Virus record (IMG/VR): IMGVR_UViG_3300007344_000283
Location: 1-22,396 of that record
Source: a virus
Length of the DNA stretch: 22,396 nucleotides
Direction: 5' to 3' (one strand)
Part shown: in pieces, positions 5,875-12,304 of the stretch
Position numbering within the stretch: position 1 is the stretch's first letter
How the letters are laid out: each line of letters opens with the position of its first letter
The notes under the pieces: model-generated
Databases searched by the model: none
What the model was told of the DNA's origin: nothing
Seen by the model: the letters and a program-made list of their open reading frames with translations, nothing else
Made by a program: the position numbers and the translations under genes

Positions 5875-6477
5875 TTAGTTGATGCCAAGTATGGCATCGG
5901 TGTGAAGGAATGAAACGGCATCTGCATCGCTGAAGTGTTTGGGATAGCGGTTCGCCATACCCTCACACCACTGGTTCCAAAGGAACTCAGAGCCACCAAT
6001 TTTCTCACAAGTATCAACGTAGTTGCGGACTTTCCTGAGATTACCTTCGGTATGCTTGTTGTGGGAAAGCTTGAACGAACCTTCCTTGTAACCATACTCT
6101 TTCAGATTATGGCAATCCAGACAGCCAACCTTGCCTGTAAGGCACTGAAGCATAAATCCTGCCTTCACCAAGCCAATGCAAGGGATGCGCTGTAGTTCTA
6201 ACAGAACTTCCTCAGTTGAGATACCGCCATTGCGATAGTTCTCTACAAGATTGTAGAGCCAGTCACGGTTCTGTCGGACATACAGAATACCTTCACGCTG
6301 TTTCGGCATTAGCTCTGCTAATCCATTCTTGCCACGTTTCCGGTAGGTCTTCATGATACGGGGGAGCGTCACAAGCTGGGTACGGATTGATGCAATGACA
6401 AACACTGCTACACTTTCAGTGTTCTTGGGGCTTTGCTTTGCAAAGGCTTCAATCATTCTTTGATCACGAACAAACAT
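5875..6477 (-). CDS. HhH DNA glycosylase-like protein
   Basis: A 200-residue protein. At residues 97-110 it has QRIPCIGLVKAGFM, which fits the helix-hairpin-helix of endonuclease-III/HhH-GPD proteins (LPGVGxKxA), followed at 117-126 by VGCLDCHNLK. Asp121 is at the place of the catalytic Asp of 'vDtHv'. The first 95 residues are basic and helical (PRIMKTYRKRGKNGL). There is no FeS-cluster Cys set at the C-terminus. Phage genomes carry a family like this without biochemical data, so base-excision activity is inference; a DNA-binding role without catalysis is also possible. AAAGGA lies before the ATG at 6477. Both this gene and the one cut at the left edge could be DNA-repair proteins. Confidence 0.6.
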   Translation of the reverse strand: MFVRDQRMIEAFAKQSPKNTESVAVFVIASIRTQLVTLPRIMKTYRKRGKNGLAELMPKQREGILYVRQNRDWLYNLVENYRNGGISTEEVLLELQRIPCIGLVKAGFMLQCLTGKVGCLDCHNLKEYGYKEGSFKLSHNKHTEGNLRKVRNYVDTCEKIGGSEFLWNQWCEGMANRYPKHFSDADAVSFLHTDAILGIN

Positions 6478-6510
6478 AGTTTGTTTCCTTTTAGTGATAG
6501 GCTCATCAGT

Positions 6511-6546
6511 GACGGCTTCACCGCCAGACAGGGATTAACTCCCTGT
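6511..6546 (-). repeat. Two adjacent short hairpins in a leftward spacer
   Basis: ACAGGGA (6528-6534) pairs with TCCCTGT (6540-6546) around a five-base loop. Next to it, GACGG (6511-6515) and CCGCC (6521-6525) can pair in the leftward transcript with one G-U pair. They lie just after the stop of the gene at 6553-6789, where a 3'-end or processing structure would be expected. No clear U-run follows. Confidence 0.5.
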
Positions 6547-6552
6547 TTCGCC

Positions 6553-6789
6553 TTATGCTGCTACGTTGTGGCTGATACGAACCCGACGCTTCCGATTGTT
6601 TTCAACAATCCAGCGAAGTCCTGAACGGCTAGACCGAATGGTCTTTTTGCCCTGTGTGCCGCCGTCAAAGACTGTCAGGCTGTGCCACGGGATGTCAAGC
6701 CGCCATCCATTGTTAATGGAATGGAAGCCGTAGCCATACTTCGGGGAACGAGCATTAACACGGAAGGTCAGCTTTGCTGTTTTAGCCAT
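6553..6789 (-). CDS. Small basic phage protein (78 aa)
   Basis: A 78-residue basic protein beginning MAKTAKLTFRVNARSPKYGY, with the Arg/Lys-rich end GLRWIVENNRKRRVRISHNV. The middle (YGFHSINNGWRLDIPWHSLT) is aromatic and may form strands. The charge suggests nucleic-acid contact, but no known DNA-binding motif is visible. AAGGA lies nine bases before the ATG at 6789. It follows copy 2 of the repeated hairpin, which ends 38 bases upstream of its start, and precedes two small hairpins. Function unknown. Confidence 0.7.
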   Translation of the reverse strand: MAKTAKLTFRVNARSPKYGYGFHSINNGWRLDIPWHSLTVFDGGTQGKKTIRSSRSGLRWIVENNRKRRVRISHNVAA

Positions 6790-6827
6790 TGGTAGATTTC
6801 CTTGTGGTTGATTGCAATGCAGTGGTT

Positions 6828-6882
6828 AAGAGAACCATCTATATCTCTCACAGGATGTGAGATATAGTGGTATCTCTAAGGG
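6828..6882 (-). repeat. Repeated hairpin element, copy 2
   Basis: Same outer arms as the other copies. The inner stem is CTATATCTCTCACA pairing with TGTGAGATATAG around GGA, with a two-base bulge. It is identical over its length to copy 3 at 7081. It lies immediately after the stop of the gene at 6884-7054 and before the ribosome site of the gene at 6553-6789. Confidence 0.85.
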
Positions 6883-6883
6883 T

Positions 6884-7054
6884 TTAGGCTGAGTGGTTGT
6901 TGACAAAGCTTTCAGCTTCATCGGGTGAGATGGTTTCAACAAAGTCACCGTTCTGGTCATGAATATCAAGATATTCATCAGAGCCAACACTGACATAAAC
7001 AGCAAAGCTGGTGTTGAACTCAATATCGTCAATTGCTTGTGCAATGGTTGTCAT
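6884..7054 (-). CDS. Small acidic phage protein between two hairpin copies (56 aa)
   Basis: A 56-residue acidic protein starting MTTIAQAIDDIEFNTSFAVY, then VSVGSDEYLDIHDQNGDFVE, and ending AESFVNNHSA. AAAGGAAG lies about eight bases before the ATG at 7054. A frame on the same strand at about 6826-7044 is open too, but it has no ribosome site and runs through the hairpin, so I prefer this one. The gene sits exactly between copies 2 and 3 of the repeated hairpin, giving it a cassette-like look. It is probably a small alpha/beta protein of unknown role. Confidence 0.7.
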   Translation of the reverse strand: MTTIAQAIDDIEFNTSFAVYVSVGSDEYLDIHDQNGDFVETISPDEAESFVNNHSA

Positions 7055-7080
7055 AGGAGGAACTTCCTTTCAGGGTTGGT

Positions 7081-7135
7081 AAGAGAACCATCTATATCTC
7101 TCACAGGATGTGAGATATAGTGGTATCTCTAAGGG
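7081..7135 (-). repeat. Repeated hairpin element, copy 3
   Basis: Identical to copy 2 through both arms and the loop. It stands between the genes at 7148-7375 and 6884-7054. The perfect identity of copies 2 and 3, separated by one small gene, suggests a recent duplication of an element-gene unit or ongoing gene conversion. Confidence 0.85.
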
Positions 7136-7147
7136 TTGTCAAGCTGC

Positions 7148-7375
7148 CTAGCGACGGCGGCTGCGGATCATAGCCCGACGATGGCGACGCTGTTCCCTTG
7201 CCATAGCCCGACGATGGCGACGCTGTTCCCTTGCCTTGACCTCAACCAAACGGTTGAGACGACGCTGTTCGGTAACATCGGCAAGACCCAAAGTGGCAGT
7301 GATGGACAGCCAAAGGCTGTAAGCTGCTACCAGAACACTGGCTACTGCCAGACCATACAAAACCATCTCAACCAT
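7148..7375 (-). CDS. Small single-span membrane protein with Arg-rich repeated tail
   Basis: A 75-residue protein. Residues 5-29 are hydrophobic (VLYGLAVASVLVAAYSLWLS onward) and form one probable membrane span. Residues 37-75 are strongly basic, with the unit REQRRHRRAMA repeated twice, then IRSRRR. The basic tail would place the C-terminus in the cytoplasm by the positive-inside rule. It is the first gene of the leftward operon. One-span small proteins can be holins or host-membrane effectors, and the phage has a SleB endolysin without signal, so a holin role is conceivable but unsupported by any motif. AAGGA precedes the ATG by about eight bases. The tail duplication comes from a 33-base DNA duplication. 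Confidence 0.7.
   Translation of the reverse strand: MVEMVLYGLAVASVLVAAYSLWLSITATLGLADVTEQRRLNRLVEVKAREQRRHRRAMAREQRRHRRAMIRSRRR
7169..7234 (-). repeat. Perfect 33-bp tandem duplication in a coding region
   Basis: The unit at 7169-7201 (CATAGCCCGACGATGGCGAC and thirteen more bases) is repeated exactly at 7202-7234. It adds eleven residues in frame to the basic tail of the membrane protein. Perfect identity suggests a recent slippage or duplication event. Confidence 0.9.
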
Positions 7376-7398
7376 CGTCGTCGTCCTTCAGAGTTGTT

Positions 7399-7452
7399 AA
7401 GAGAACCATCTATGTCTCTCATAAATGAGAGCCATAGTGGTATCTCTAATGG
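7399..7452 (-). repeat. Repeated hairpin element, copy 4
   Basis: The outer arms match the other copies. The inner stem is CTATG-T-CTCTCAT, an AA loop, and ATGAGAG-C-CATAG, so CTATG/CATAG replaces CTATAT/ATATAG and CTTAG/CTAAG of the others with pairing kept. It lies upstream of the first leftward gene (start 7375) and could be in its 5' leader. The right end has TAATGG instead of TAAGGG. Confidence 0.85.
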
Positions 7453-7464
7453 TTCATCACTGTC

Positions 7465-7774
7465 AACCCTTCGGGTTCATCAGGCTACGAGGAATCTCAT
7501 CAGTGTTGCTGAAAGGCAACACATGAGAGATTTGGGGAGTTATTGTATGAAATACAATGGGTTAGGGGGTGTCCTACTTGTCTCTAGAGTGGTATAAATA
7601 CCACACTTAAGAGACAAAGAGAGTGAATTTCTAGACCTTTTAGGTCTACATCGTCTCTCCATTGCCTCTTTAGAGGCAGAGTTGTTGCCATTATGCAACA
7701 CTTGTGTTGTTTTTGCAGACAATAAGGATTCTTTAGAGAATCCTCCAGAATCTAGTGTGTCTATAAAGACACAC
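7465..7774. repeat. Array of nine consecutive short perfect hairpins
   Basis: Stems seen in order are: 7465-7477 (AACCC/GGGTT); 7493-7532 (GTGTTGC/GCAACAC with an outer AATCTCAT arm); 7542-7558 (ATTGTAT/ATACAAT); 7578-7617 (TTGTCTCT/AGAGACAA with inner GTGGTAT/ATACCAC); 7632-7648 (TAGACC/GGTCTA); 7663-7678 (TGCCTCT/AGAGGCA); 7683-7700 (TGTTGC/GCAACA) competing with 7696-7709 (CAACAC/GTGTTG); 7725-7744 (AGGATTCT/AGAATCCT); and 7755-7774 (GTGTGTCT/AGACACAC). Most loops are two to six bases. The stems differ in sequence, so this is repeated structure rather than repeated sequence. It would form a long structured 5' leader of the leftward transcript if the promoter is near 7810. Confidence 0.8.
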
Positions 7775-7806
7775 CCCACCCAAAAAGTCGCGTGGCGCAT
7801 GTATAT

Positions 7807-7835
7807 ATATAATACCCCTGTGACATATAGACCAA
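7807..7835 (-). promoter_or_regulatory. Possible sigma70-like promoter for the leftward operon
   Basis: On the minus strand TTGGTC (7835-7830) and TTATAT (7812-7807) are separated by 17 bases. The -35 is a partial match, and the -10 sits in a run of alternating TA, so its exact register is unsure. It lies inside the inverted repeat ACCCCTG/CAGGGGT (7814-7847), which would suit an operator. The same TA run gives a perfect TATAAT on the plus strand (7808-7813), but without a -35. Confidence 0.3.
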
Positions 7836-7847
7836 AAAAACAGGGGT
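7814..7847. repeat. Inverted repeat ACCCCTG ... CAGGGGT
   Basis: Seven-base arms at 7814-7820 and 7841-7847 are separated by 20 bases that include a run of seven A. The arm distance, about three helical turns centre to centre, would let a dimeric protein bind both arms on one face. It overlaps the possible leftward promoter, so it is a candidate operator. A transcript hairpin with a large loop is less likely. Confidence 0.5.
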
Positions 7848-7889
7848 GATATCATGTCGTGATGATTTGGGACGGAGCCTCGCCTATCT

Positions 7890-7975
7890 AATTAGACTCT
7901 TATAAGACTCTTATGTATATTATTATTGTTATCTTTTTTAATCTTTATATATATCTCTATATATCTTATAAGACC
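7890..7975. other. AT-rich block with direct repeats, possible origin or unwinding element
   Basis: The stretch is almost all A and T. AGACTCTTAT occurs in tandem at 7894 and 7905, and TCTTATAAGAC, with the palindrome CTTATAAG, occurs at 7898-7908 and 7964-7974. Runs such as TATATATATCTCTATATATC lie between. Phage origins and early promoter regions often look like this, but no initiator gene is in view, so the role is open. Confidence 0.35.
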
Positions 7976-8005
7976 CCCTCAGTGACTCGCATAGCATATC
8001 ATGCT

Positions 8006-8036
8006 TTGAAAGAACCTGCAAGTGTGCTACTGTATT
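8006..8036 (+). promoter_or_regulatory. Possible weak promoter for the rightward late operon
   Basis: TTGAAA at 8006-8011 matches a sigma70 -35 at five of six bases. TGTATT at 8031-8036, 19 bases later, is a moderate -10. It lies 126 bases before the terminase start. Late promoters of phages often depend on phage factors, so a poor host match is not surprising. Low confidence. Confidence 0.25.
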
Positions 8037-8161
8037 TTTTATGATGAAAAGAATAAAAACATCCTTGCCTATCTTTTTTGTCATTTTGAGGTGGTCTTTT
8101 TACCTTCCACTTTTGTCATGGGTAGGGTATATTGTAGTGATGATGATATGGGGTACAATTT

Positions 8162-9727
8162 ATGACAAGTGACTTTCCAGATGACTATGAAGAACTGGGT
8201 AGGATCGGAACCTTTTCAGAGCTTTCATCGTCACTTGAACAGTTGGCAATGGCAAATGCAAAGAATGACTTCCTGACCTTTGTAAGAATGTTTGCACCTA
8301 CGCTGGTATCTGACTGGCAAATGGGTAGGCACATTGAAGTTCTTTCTCAGAAGTTGCAAGACGTGCATGAAGGCAAGATCAAAAGGTTGATGGTGTTCCT
8401 ACCACCACGTAGTTCAAAGTCAGTTATATGCTCAAAGCTTTTCCCTGCATGGTACATAGGTAATTCACCTAACCATGAGATTATGTCAGTTTCCCATAGT
8501 GACCAATTGTCATCAGACTTTGGACGAACTGTCAGAGATATTGTCAACACTGAAGAGTTTCAAAAAATCTTTAAGGGTGTTACACTGAGGGCAGACGTTA
8601 GGGCAGCAGGTAAGTGGAAAACAAATCTTAATGGTTCATACTATGCTGCAGGTGTAAGATCACAGATTGCAGGTCGTGGTGCACATATTGCAATTCTAGA
8701 TGACGTGATGTCAGAAGAGGACTCGTTTTCTGAAAGTGGTAGAAAGTATATTAAAGATTGGTATCCCTCTGGTCTACGAACCCGTATCATGCCTAACGGT
8801 TCAATTATTATTATCAACACCCGATACCATTTTGATGACCTTTGTGGTTGGCTTCTAAAGCAAGAGTTAGAAAATGACTTGCAGTATTCATTGCCGTGGG
8901 AAGTAGTCAGTATTCCTGCATGGTTAGATGAACCTGCAAGTGAACTGCTTGGCCTACCTGTAGGGTCTTCCTACTTTCCTGAATGGAAACCGGATGAGCT
9001 ATTGCGTATTGATGAAGAAGAAATTAGAAACAGTAACGGTGGTAAGTACTGGGAAAGCCTTTACATGCAGAACCCTTCACCTGAAGAAGGTGGGCTGATT
9101 AAACGTAAGTGGCTGCAGGACTGGCCGTATGGCGATCCGCCTAGCTGTGACTTTGTAATCCAGACTTACGATACTGCGTTCTCAACTAAGACAACGGCAG
9201 ACTATAGTGTTATCCAGACATGGGGCATCTTCTCCATGCAGGAAGACTATGAAGATGGTACTGAAGACTTTGCCTCCAATCTAATCTTGCTGTCAAACAT
9301 CAAGGGCAGGTTTGAATATCCTGAGTTGAGAAGACTGGCAAAAGAAATGTATATGAAGTTTATGCCTGATGTATGTATGATTGAAAAGAAAGCAAGTGGA
9401 CAATCACTTATTCAGGATATGAGACGGTCAGGGTTGCCAGTTATGGAATACCTGCCTGATCGTGACAAGACCTCAAGGGTCTATGCTTCAACGCCTATGC
9501 TTGAGTCAGGTAGGGTATGGCTACCAGCAGAGAAGGCATGGGCTGAAGATTTGATAGGTGAAGCATTGTCATTTCCCTATGGGCAACACGATGACCAAGT
9601 GGACGCAATGACAATGGCAATCCAGTATGTCAAGGAAAGCTGGAGACTAACACATCCTGAAGACCCTGAATGGGAAGATGATGTTAATCCACGTAGGCAG
9701 AAAAAGGTTGCATACTGGAGAAGTTAG
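8162..9727 (+). CDS. terL: Terminase large subunit
   Basis: The packaging motor: an ATPase that pumps DNA into the prohead through the portal, plus a nuclease that cuts concatemers. The 521 residues are normal for the family. The ATPase has Walker A LPPRSSKS at residues 80-87 and Walker B IAILDD at 176-181, with an RYHFDDLCGW motif after it (221-230). The RNase-H-like nuclease has YDTAF (Asp337), Asp347, MIEKKASGQS (Glu408) and HDDQVDAM (Asp477, Asp478, Asp481), the usual acidic set. The ATG at 8162 has only a weak GGGG-type ribosome site. It is the first gene of the rightward late operon. No small terminase gene is visible here; it may lie elsewhere or be unrecognised. Confidence 0.95.
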   Translation: MTSDFPDDYEELGRIGTFSELSSSLEQLAMANAKNDFLTFVRMFAPTLVSDWQMGRHIEVLSQKLQDVHEGKIKRLMVFLPPRSSKSVICSKLFPAWYIGNSPNHEIMSVSHSDQLSSDFGRTVRDIVNTEEFQKIFKGVTLRADVRAAGKWKTNLNGSYYAAGVRSQIAGRGAHIAILDDVMSEEDSFSESGRKYIKDWYPSGLRTRIMPNGSIIIINTRYHFDDLCGWLLKQELENDLQYSLPWEVVSIPAWLDEPASELLGLPVGSSYFPEWKPDELLRIDEEEIRNSNGGKYWESLYMQNPSPEEGGLIKRKWLQDWPYGDPPSCDFVIQTYDTAFSTKTTADYSVIQTWGIFSMQEDYEDGTEDFASNLILLSNIKGRFEYPELRRLAKEMYMKFMPDVCMIEKKASGQSLIQDMRRSGLPVMEYLPDRDKTSRVYASTPMLESGRVWLPAEKAWAEDLIGEALSFPYGQHDDQVDAMTMAIQYVKESWRLTHPEDPEWEDDVNPRRQKKVAYWRS

Positions 9728-9778
9728 TAATATACTTTCAAGTATTAAGTGTGAAGAATTATTTATGGGGAAGTTTTA

Positions 9779-12304
9779 ATGGCTGTAGAAAGAAATCCGT
9801 TTGATCGCATTGAGCAGGATAATATCATTGAGATTGGTATTGGCCCTGACAGCACTGAAGTCGAAACAGGTCCGGTTAATATGGAGTTTGACGATGACGG
9901 TGGTGTGGTTATTGAATTTGGTAATTCAGATCAGGAAGGACCAGATGAAATACCTGAATATGCGATGGACGACGAAGAAGGTTTCTTCAAGAACCTTGTT
10001 GACGATCTAGACGAGGACACTCTTGAGGAAATTGCAAATCAGGTACTTGACAACTATGAAGCTGACAAAGAAAGTCGGGCTGAGTGGGAGTCAATGTTTG
10101 AGCGTGGCTTTGATCTCCTTGGTCTAAAGATTGAGGAAGCATCTGAACCATTTGAAGGTGCCTGTACTGCAGTCCATCCCCTAATCATTGAGTCAGCAGT
10201 TAAGTTCCAGTCAAAGGCAACTCAGGAGCTATTCCCTCCTGCTGGTCCTGTCAGGACACAAATTTTAGGTAAGTCAGATAAGCGGCGCGAAGAACAGGCG
10301 CAGCGCGTCAAGACATTTATGAATTACCAGTTAACTGAACAGATTCCTGAGTACTTCGATGAAACAGAGCGGATGCTGTTTAATCTTCCGCTAATTGGTT
10401 CAGCATTTAAAAAGATTTATTTTGATATTACGCTCAATAGGCCAGTCTCTGAGTTTGTGCCTATTGACCAGTTCTTCGTGTCGTACTACGCCACGGACCT
10501 GCGACGGGCAGACCGTTATACTCACTTAATCTATCGCAGTCCTATCGAACTCCAACGCTGCATTAACGCAGGAATGTATGCGGAGATCGACCTACCTACG
10601 GCTGCAGTTCCCTCTCAGACCGCAATGGCTGAGAAAATGAATACAATTCTAGGTCTTTCCCCCTCTTCACAGCATGACCCGCAGTACGTTCTTCTTGAAC
10701 AGCACTGCTATTTAGAATTGCCAACGGAACTTACTGAGGAGGATGACGGTCTCGCCCTACCCTATATCGTAACGATTGAAGAGCAGTCCCGACAGGTTTT
10801 GTCAGTTCGCAGGAACTACAATCCTAACGACCCTACCAAGCAGAAGAAAATGTTCTTCACTCATTACCGCTACGTTCCCGGCTTTGGGTTCTATGGTCTT
10901 GGACTAATCCACTTCCTTGGCAACCTTACCATGACTGCCACTGCTGCAATGAGAGCATTGGTAGATGCAGGTCAGTTCGCCAACCTTCCCGGCGGCTTCA
11001 AGCAGAAGGGTGTACGGATTGTCGGTGACAATGCTCCTATCAGCCCCGGTGAGTTTAAGGACGTTGAAGCGACGGGCGTTAATCTGCAACAGGCAATTGT
11101 GCCGCTTCCTTACAAGGAACCAAGCGCAACCCTGTTCAATATGCTTAACTTTATTTCACAAACAGGTCAGAAGTTTGCTGACACATCTGAGCAGATGGTA
11201 TCTGATGCTGCCAGTTATGGGCCGGTCGGTACAACAATGGCATTGCTTGAAGCAAGTTCAAAATTCTTTAGTGCCATTCATAAGCGTTTGCATAGGGCAC
11301 AGAAGGACGAGTTTAAACTTCTTGCAAGATTAAACTATGAGTACTTGCCGGATGAAGAAGCATATAATATTCCCGACGACACAATTACAATCTATCGCCG
11401 TGACTTTGATGGACGTGTTGATGTGGTTCCTGTCAGTGATCCTAATATTCCTTCCAACGCACATCGCATGGCACTTGCACAACTTGCGCTTAATCTTGCA
11501 CAGTCAAGTCCTCCCGGTATGTTTAACATGCAAGAGCTTAACCGTACAATCTTGTCAGCGGCAAATGTTCCTAACCTTGATAAGATTATGCCTGATAAGC
11601 CTGATCCTATTCCACTTGATCCAATGTCAGATATTCTGGCAGCAGTCAAGGGGATGCCTATTCAGGCATTTGTTGGACAGAACCACGACGCACATGTTGC
11701 AATGAAGACGGCATATATCCAAGATCCAATGAACGGTGCTAATCCTGCAATGCAAAGAATTGTTCCGGTGCTACAGGCAAACATTCAGGAACACATGATC
11801 CTCAAGTATCAGGAGCAGATTGGTGGCATGTCTGAACAGGCTGAACAACAGGCTGCAATGTCAGGTCAGTCAATTGACGAGCAGACTGCTGAAATGATTA
11901 TGGCACAGGCAGCACAACAGATTGCACAGACCAACATGATCCTTGCTAAACAGGGTATGAATATTACACCTGAACAGCAGATGGTACAGCTTGAAGGTCA
12001 GCGTCTCAATATTGAGCAGCAGAAACTTCAGGCACAGATTGCCAAGGAACAGGCTGAAGGTGCACTGAAGAATAGAGAGCTACAGCTTAAGGAGATGAAA
12101 CTTTCAGTTGATGCTTATACTCAGGGTGCAGGTGAAATTCTTAAGTCAGATGAAAAAGAAAAAGATCGTAATGCGAAGAAAGCAATGAAGGCAGTTGAAA
12201 TCTTTGCTGACCTACTACAGCAAGAAGAGAACCTGACTAATGATCGCATACTTAAGGCTGCAGATATTGTAGCTGACTTGGCAAAAGACGATACGATTGA
12301 ATAA
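9779..12304 (+). CDS. Portal protein
   Basis: An 841-residue protein forming the dodecameric ring at the capsid vertex through which DNA enters and leaves. It is assigned from its place directly after terminase and before scaffold and capsid, its size (in the range of long portals of short-tailed phages), and its composition. The N-terminus is very acidic (DEEGFFKNLVDDLDEDTLEE), a long mixed alpha/beta core follows, and the last 150 residues are Gln- and Met-rich helix (QRLNIEQQKLQAQIAKEQAE), a possible barrel or coiled coil. GGGGAAG lies before the ATG. The stop overlaps the next start (TAATGA). No frameshift is seen. Confidence 0.85.
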   Translation: MAVERNPFDRIEQDNIIEIGIGPDSTEVETGPVNMEFDDDGGVVIEFGNSDQEGPDEIPEYAMDDEEGFFKNLVDDLDEDTLEEIANQVLDNYEADKESRAEWESMFERGFDLLGLKIEEASEPFEGACTAVHPLIIESAVKFQSKATQELFPPAGPVRTQILGKSDKRREEQAQRVKTFMNYQLTEQIPEYFDETERMLFNLPLIGSAFKKIYFDITLNRPVSEFVPIDQFFVSYYATDLRRADRYTHLIYRSPIELQRCINAGMYAEIDLPTAAVPSQTAMAEKMNTILGLSPSSQHDPQYVLLEQHCYLELPTELTEEDDGLALPYIVTIEEQSRQVLSVRRNYNPNDPTKQKKMFFTHYRYVPGFGFYGLGLIHFLGNLTMTATAAMRALVDAGQFANLPGGFKQKGVRIVGDNAPISPGEFKDVEATGVNLQQAIVPLPYKEPSATLFNMLNFISQTGQKFADTSEQMVSDAASYGPVGTTMALLEASSKFFSAIHKRLHRAQKDEFKLLARLNYEYLPDEEAYNIPDDTITIYRRDFDGRVDVVPVSDPNIPSNAHRMALAQLALNLAQSSPPGMFNMQELNRTILSAANVPNLDKIMPDKPDPIPLDPMSDILAAVKGMPIQAFVGQNHDAHVAMKTAYIQDPMNGANPAMQRIVPVLQANIQEHMILKYQEQIGGMSEQAEQQAAMSGQSIDEQTAEMIMAQAAQQIAQTNMILAKQGMNITPEQQMVQLEGQRLNIEQQKLQAQIAKEQAEGALKNRELQLKEMKLSVDAYTQGAGEILKSDEKEKDRNAKKAMKAVEIFADLLQQEENLTNDRILKAADIVADLAKDDTIE

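Larger units (their letters stand above)
7453..8161. other. Divergent intergenic control region without a convincing gene
   Basis: About 700 bases between the leftward and the rightward operon. I see no reading frame with a ribosome site and protein-like composition. From left to right it holds an array of short hairpins (7465-7774), an inverted repeat around a promoter-like sequence (7807-7847), an AT-rich block with direct repeats (7890-7975), and an AT-rich leader before the terminase start. Both operons are expected to be started from here, and an origin of replication could be here too. Confidence 0.7.

Noticed and set aside
6826-7044. Open frame of 72 codons on the minus strand
   Set aside because: It runs through the repeated hairpin; the frame at 6884-7054 has a ribosome site and fits exactly between two hairpin copies.
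7453-7530. tRNA-like segment (GGTTCATCAC, short stems)
   Set aside because: No cloverleaf with anticodon arm and acceptor stem can be drawn; the stems belong to separate hairpins.
7136-7597. Open frame of 153 codons on the plus strand
   Set aside because: It is the antisense shadow of the membrane-protein gene, whose 33-bp duplication it repeats, and it lies against the direction of all genes there.
7540-7800. Open frame of 86 codons on the minus strand in the control region
   Set aside because: No ribosome site, odd composition, and it runs straight through the hairpin array, whose stems explain the sequence better.
7808-7813. Perfect TATAAT on the plus strand as a rightward promoter
   Set aside because: It is part of an alternating TA run and no -35 element lies at a suitable distance.
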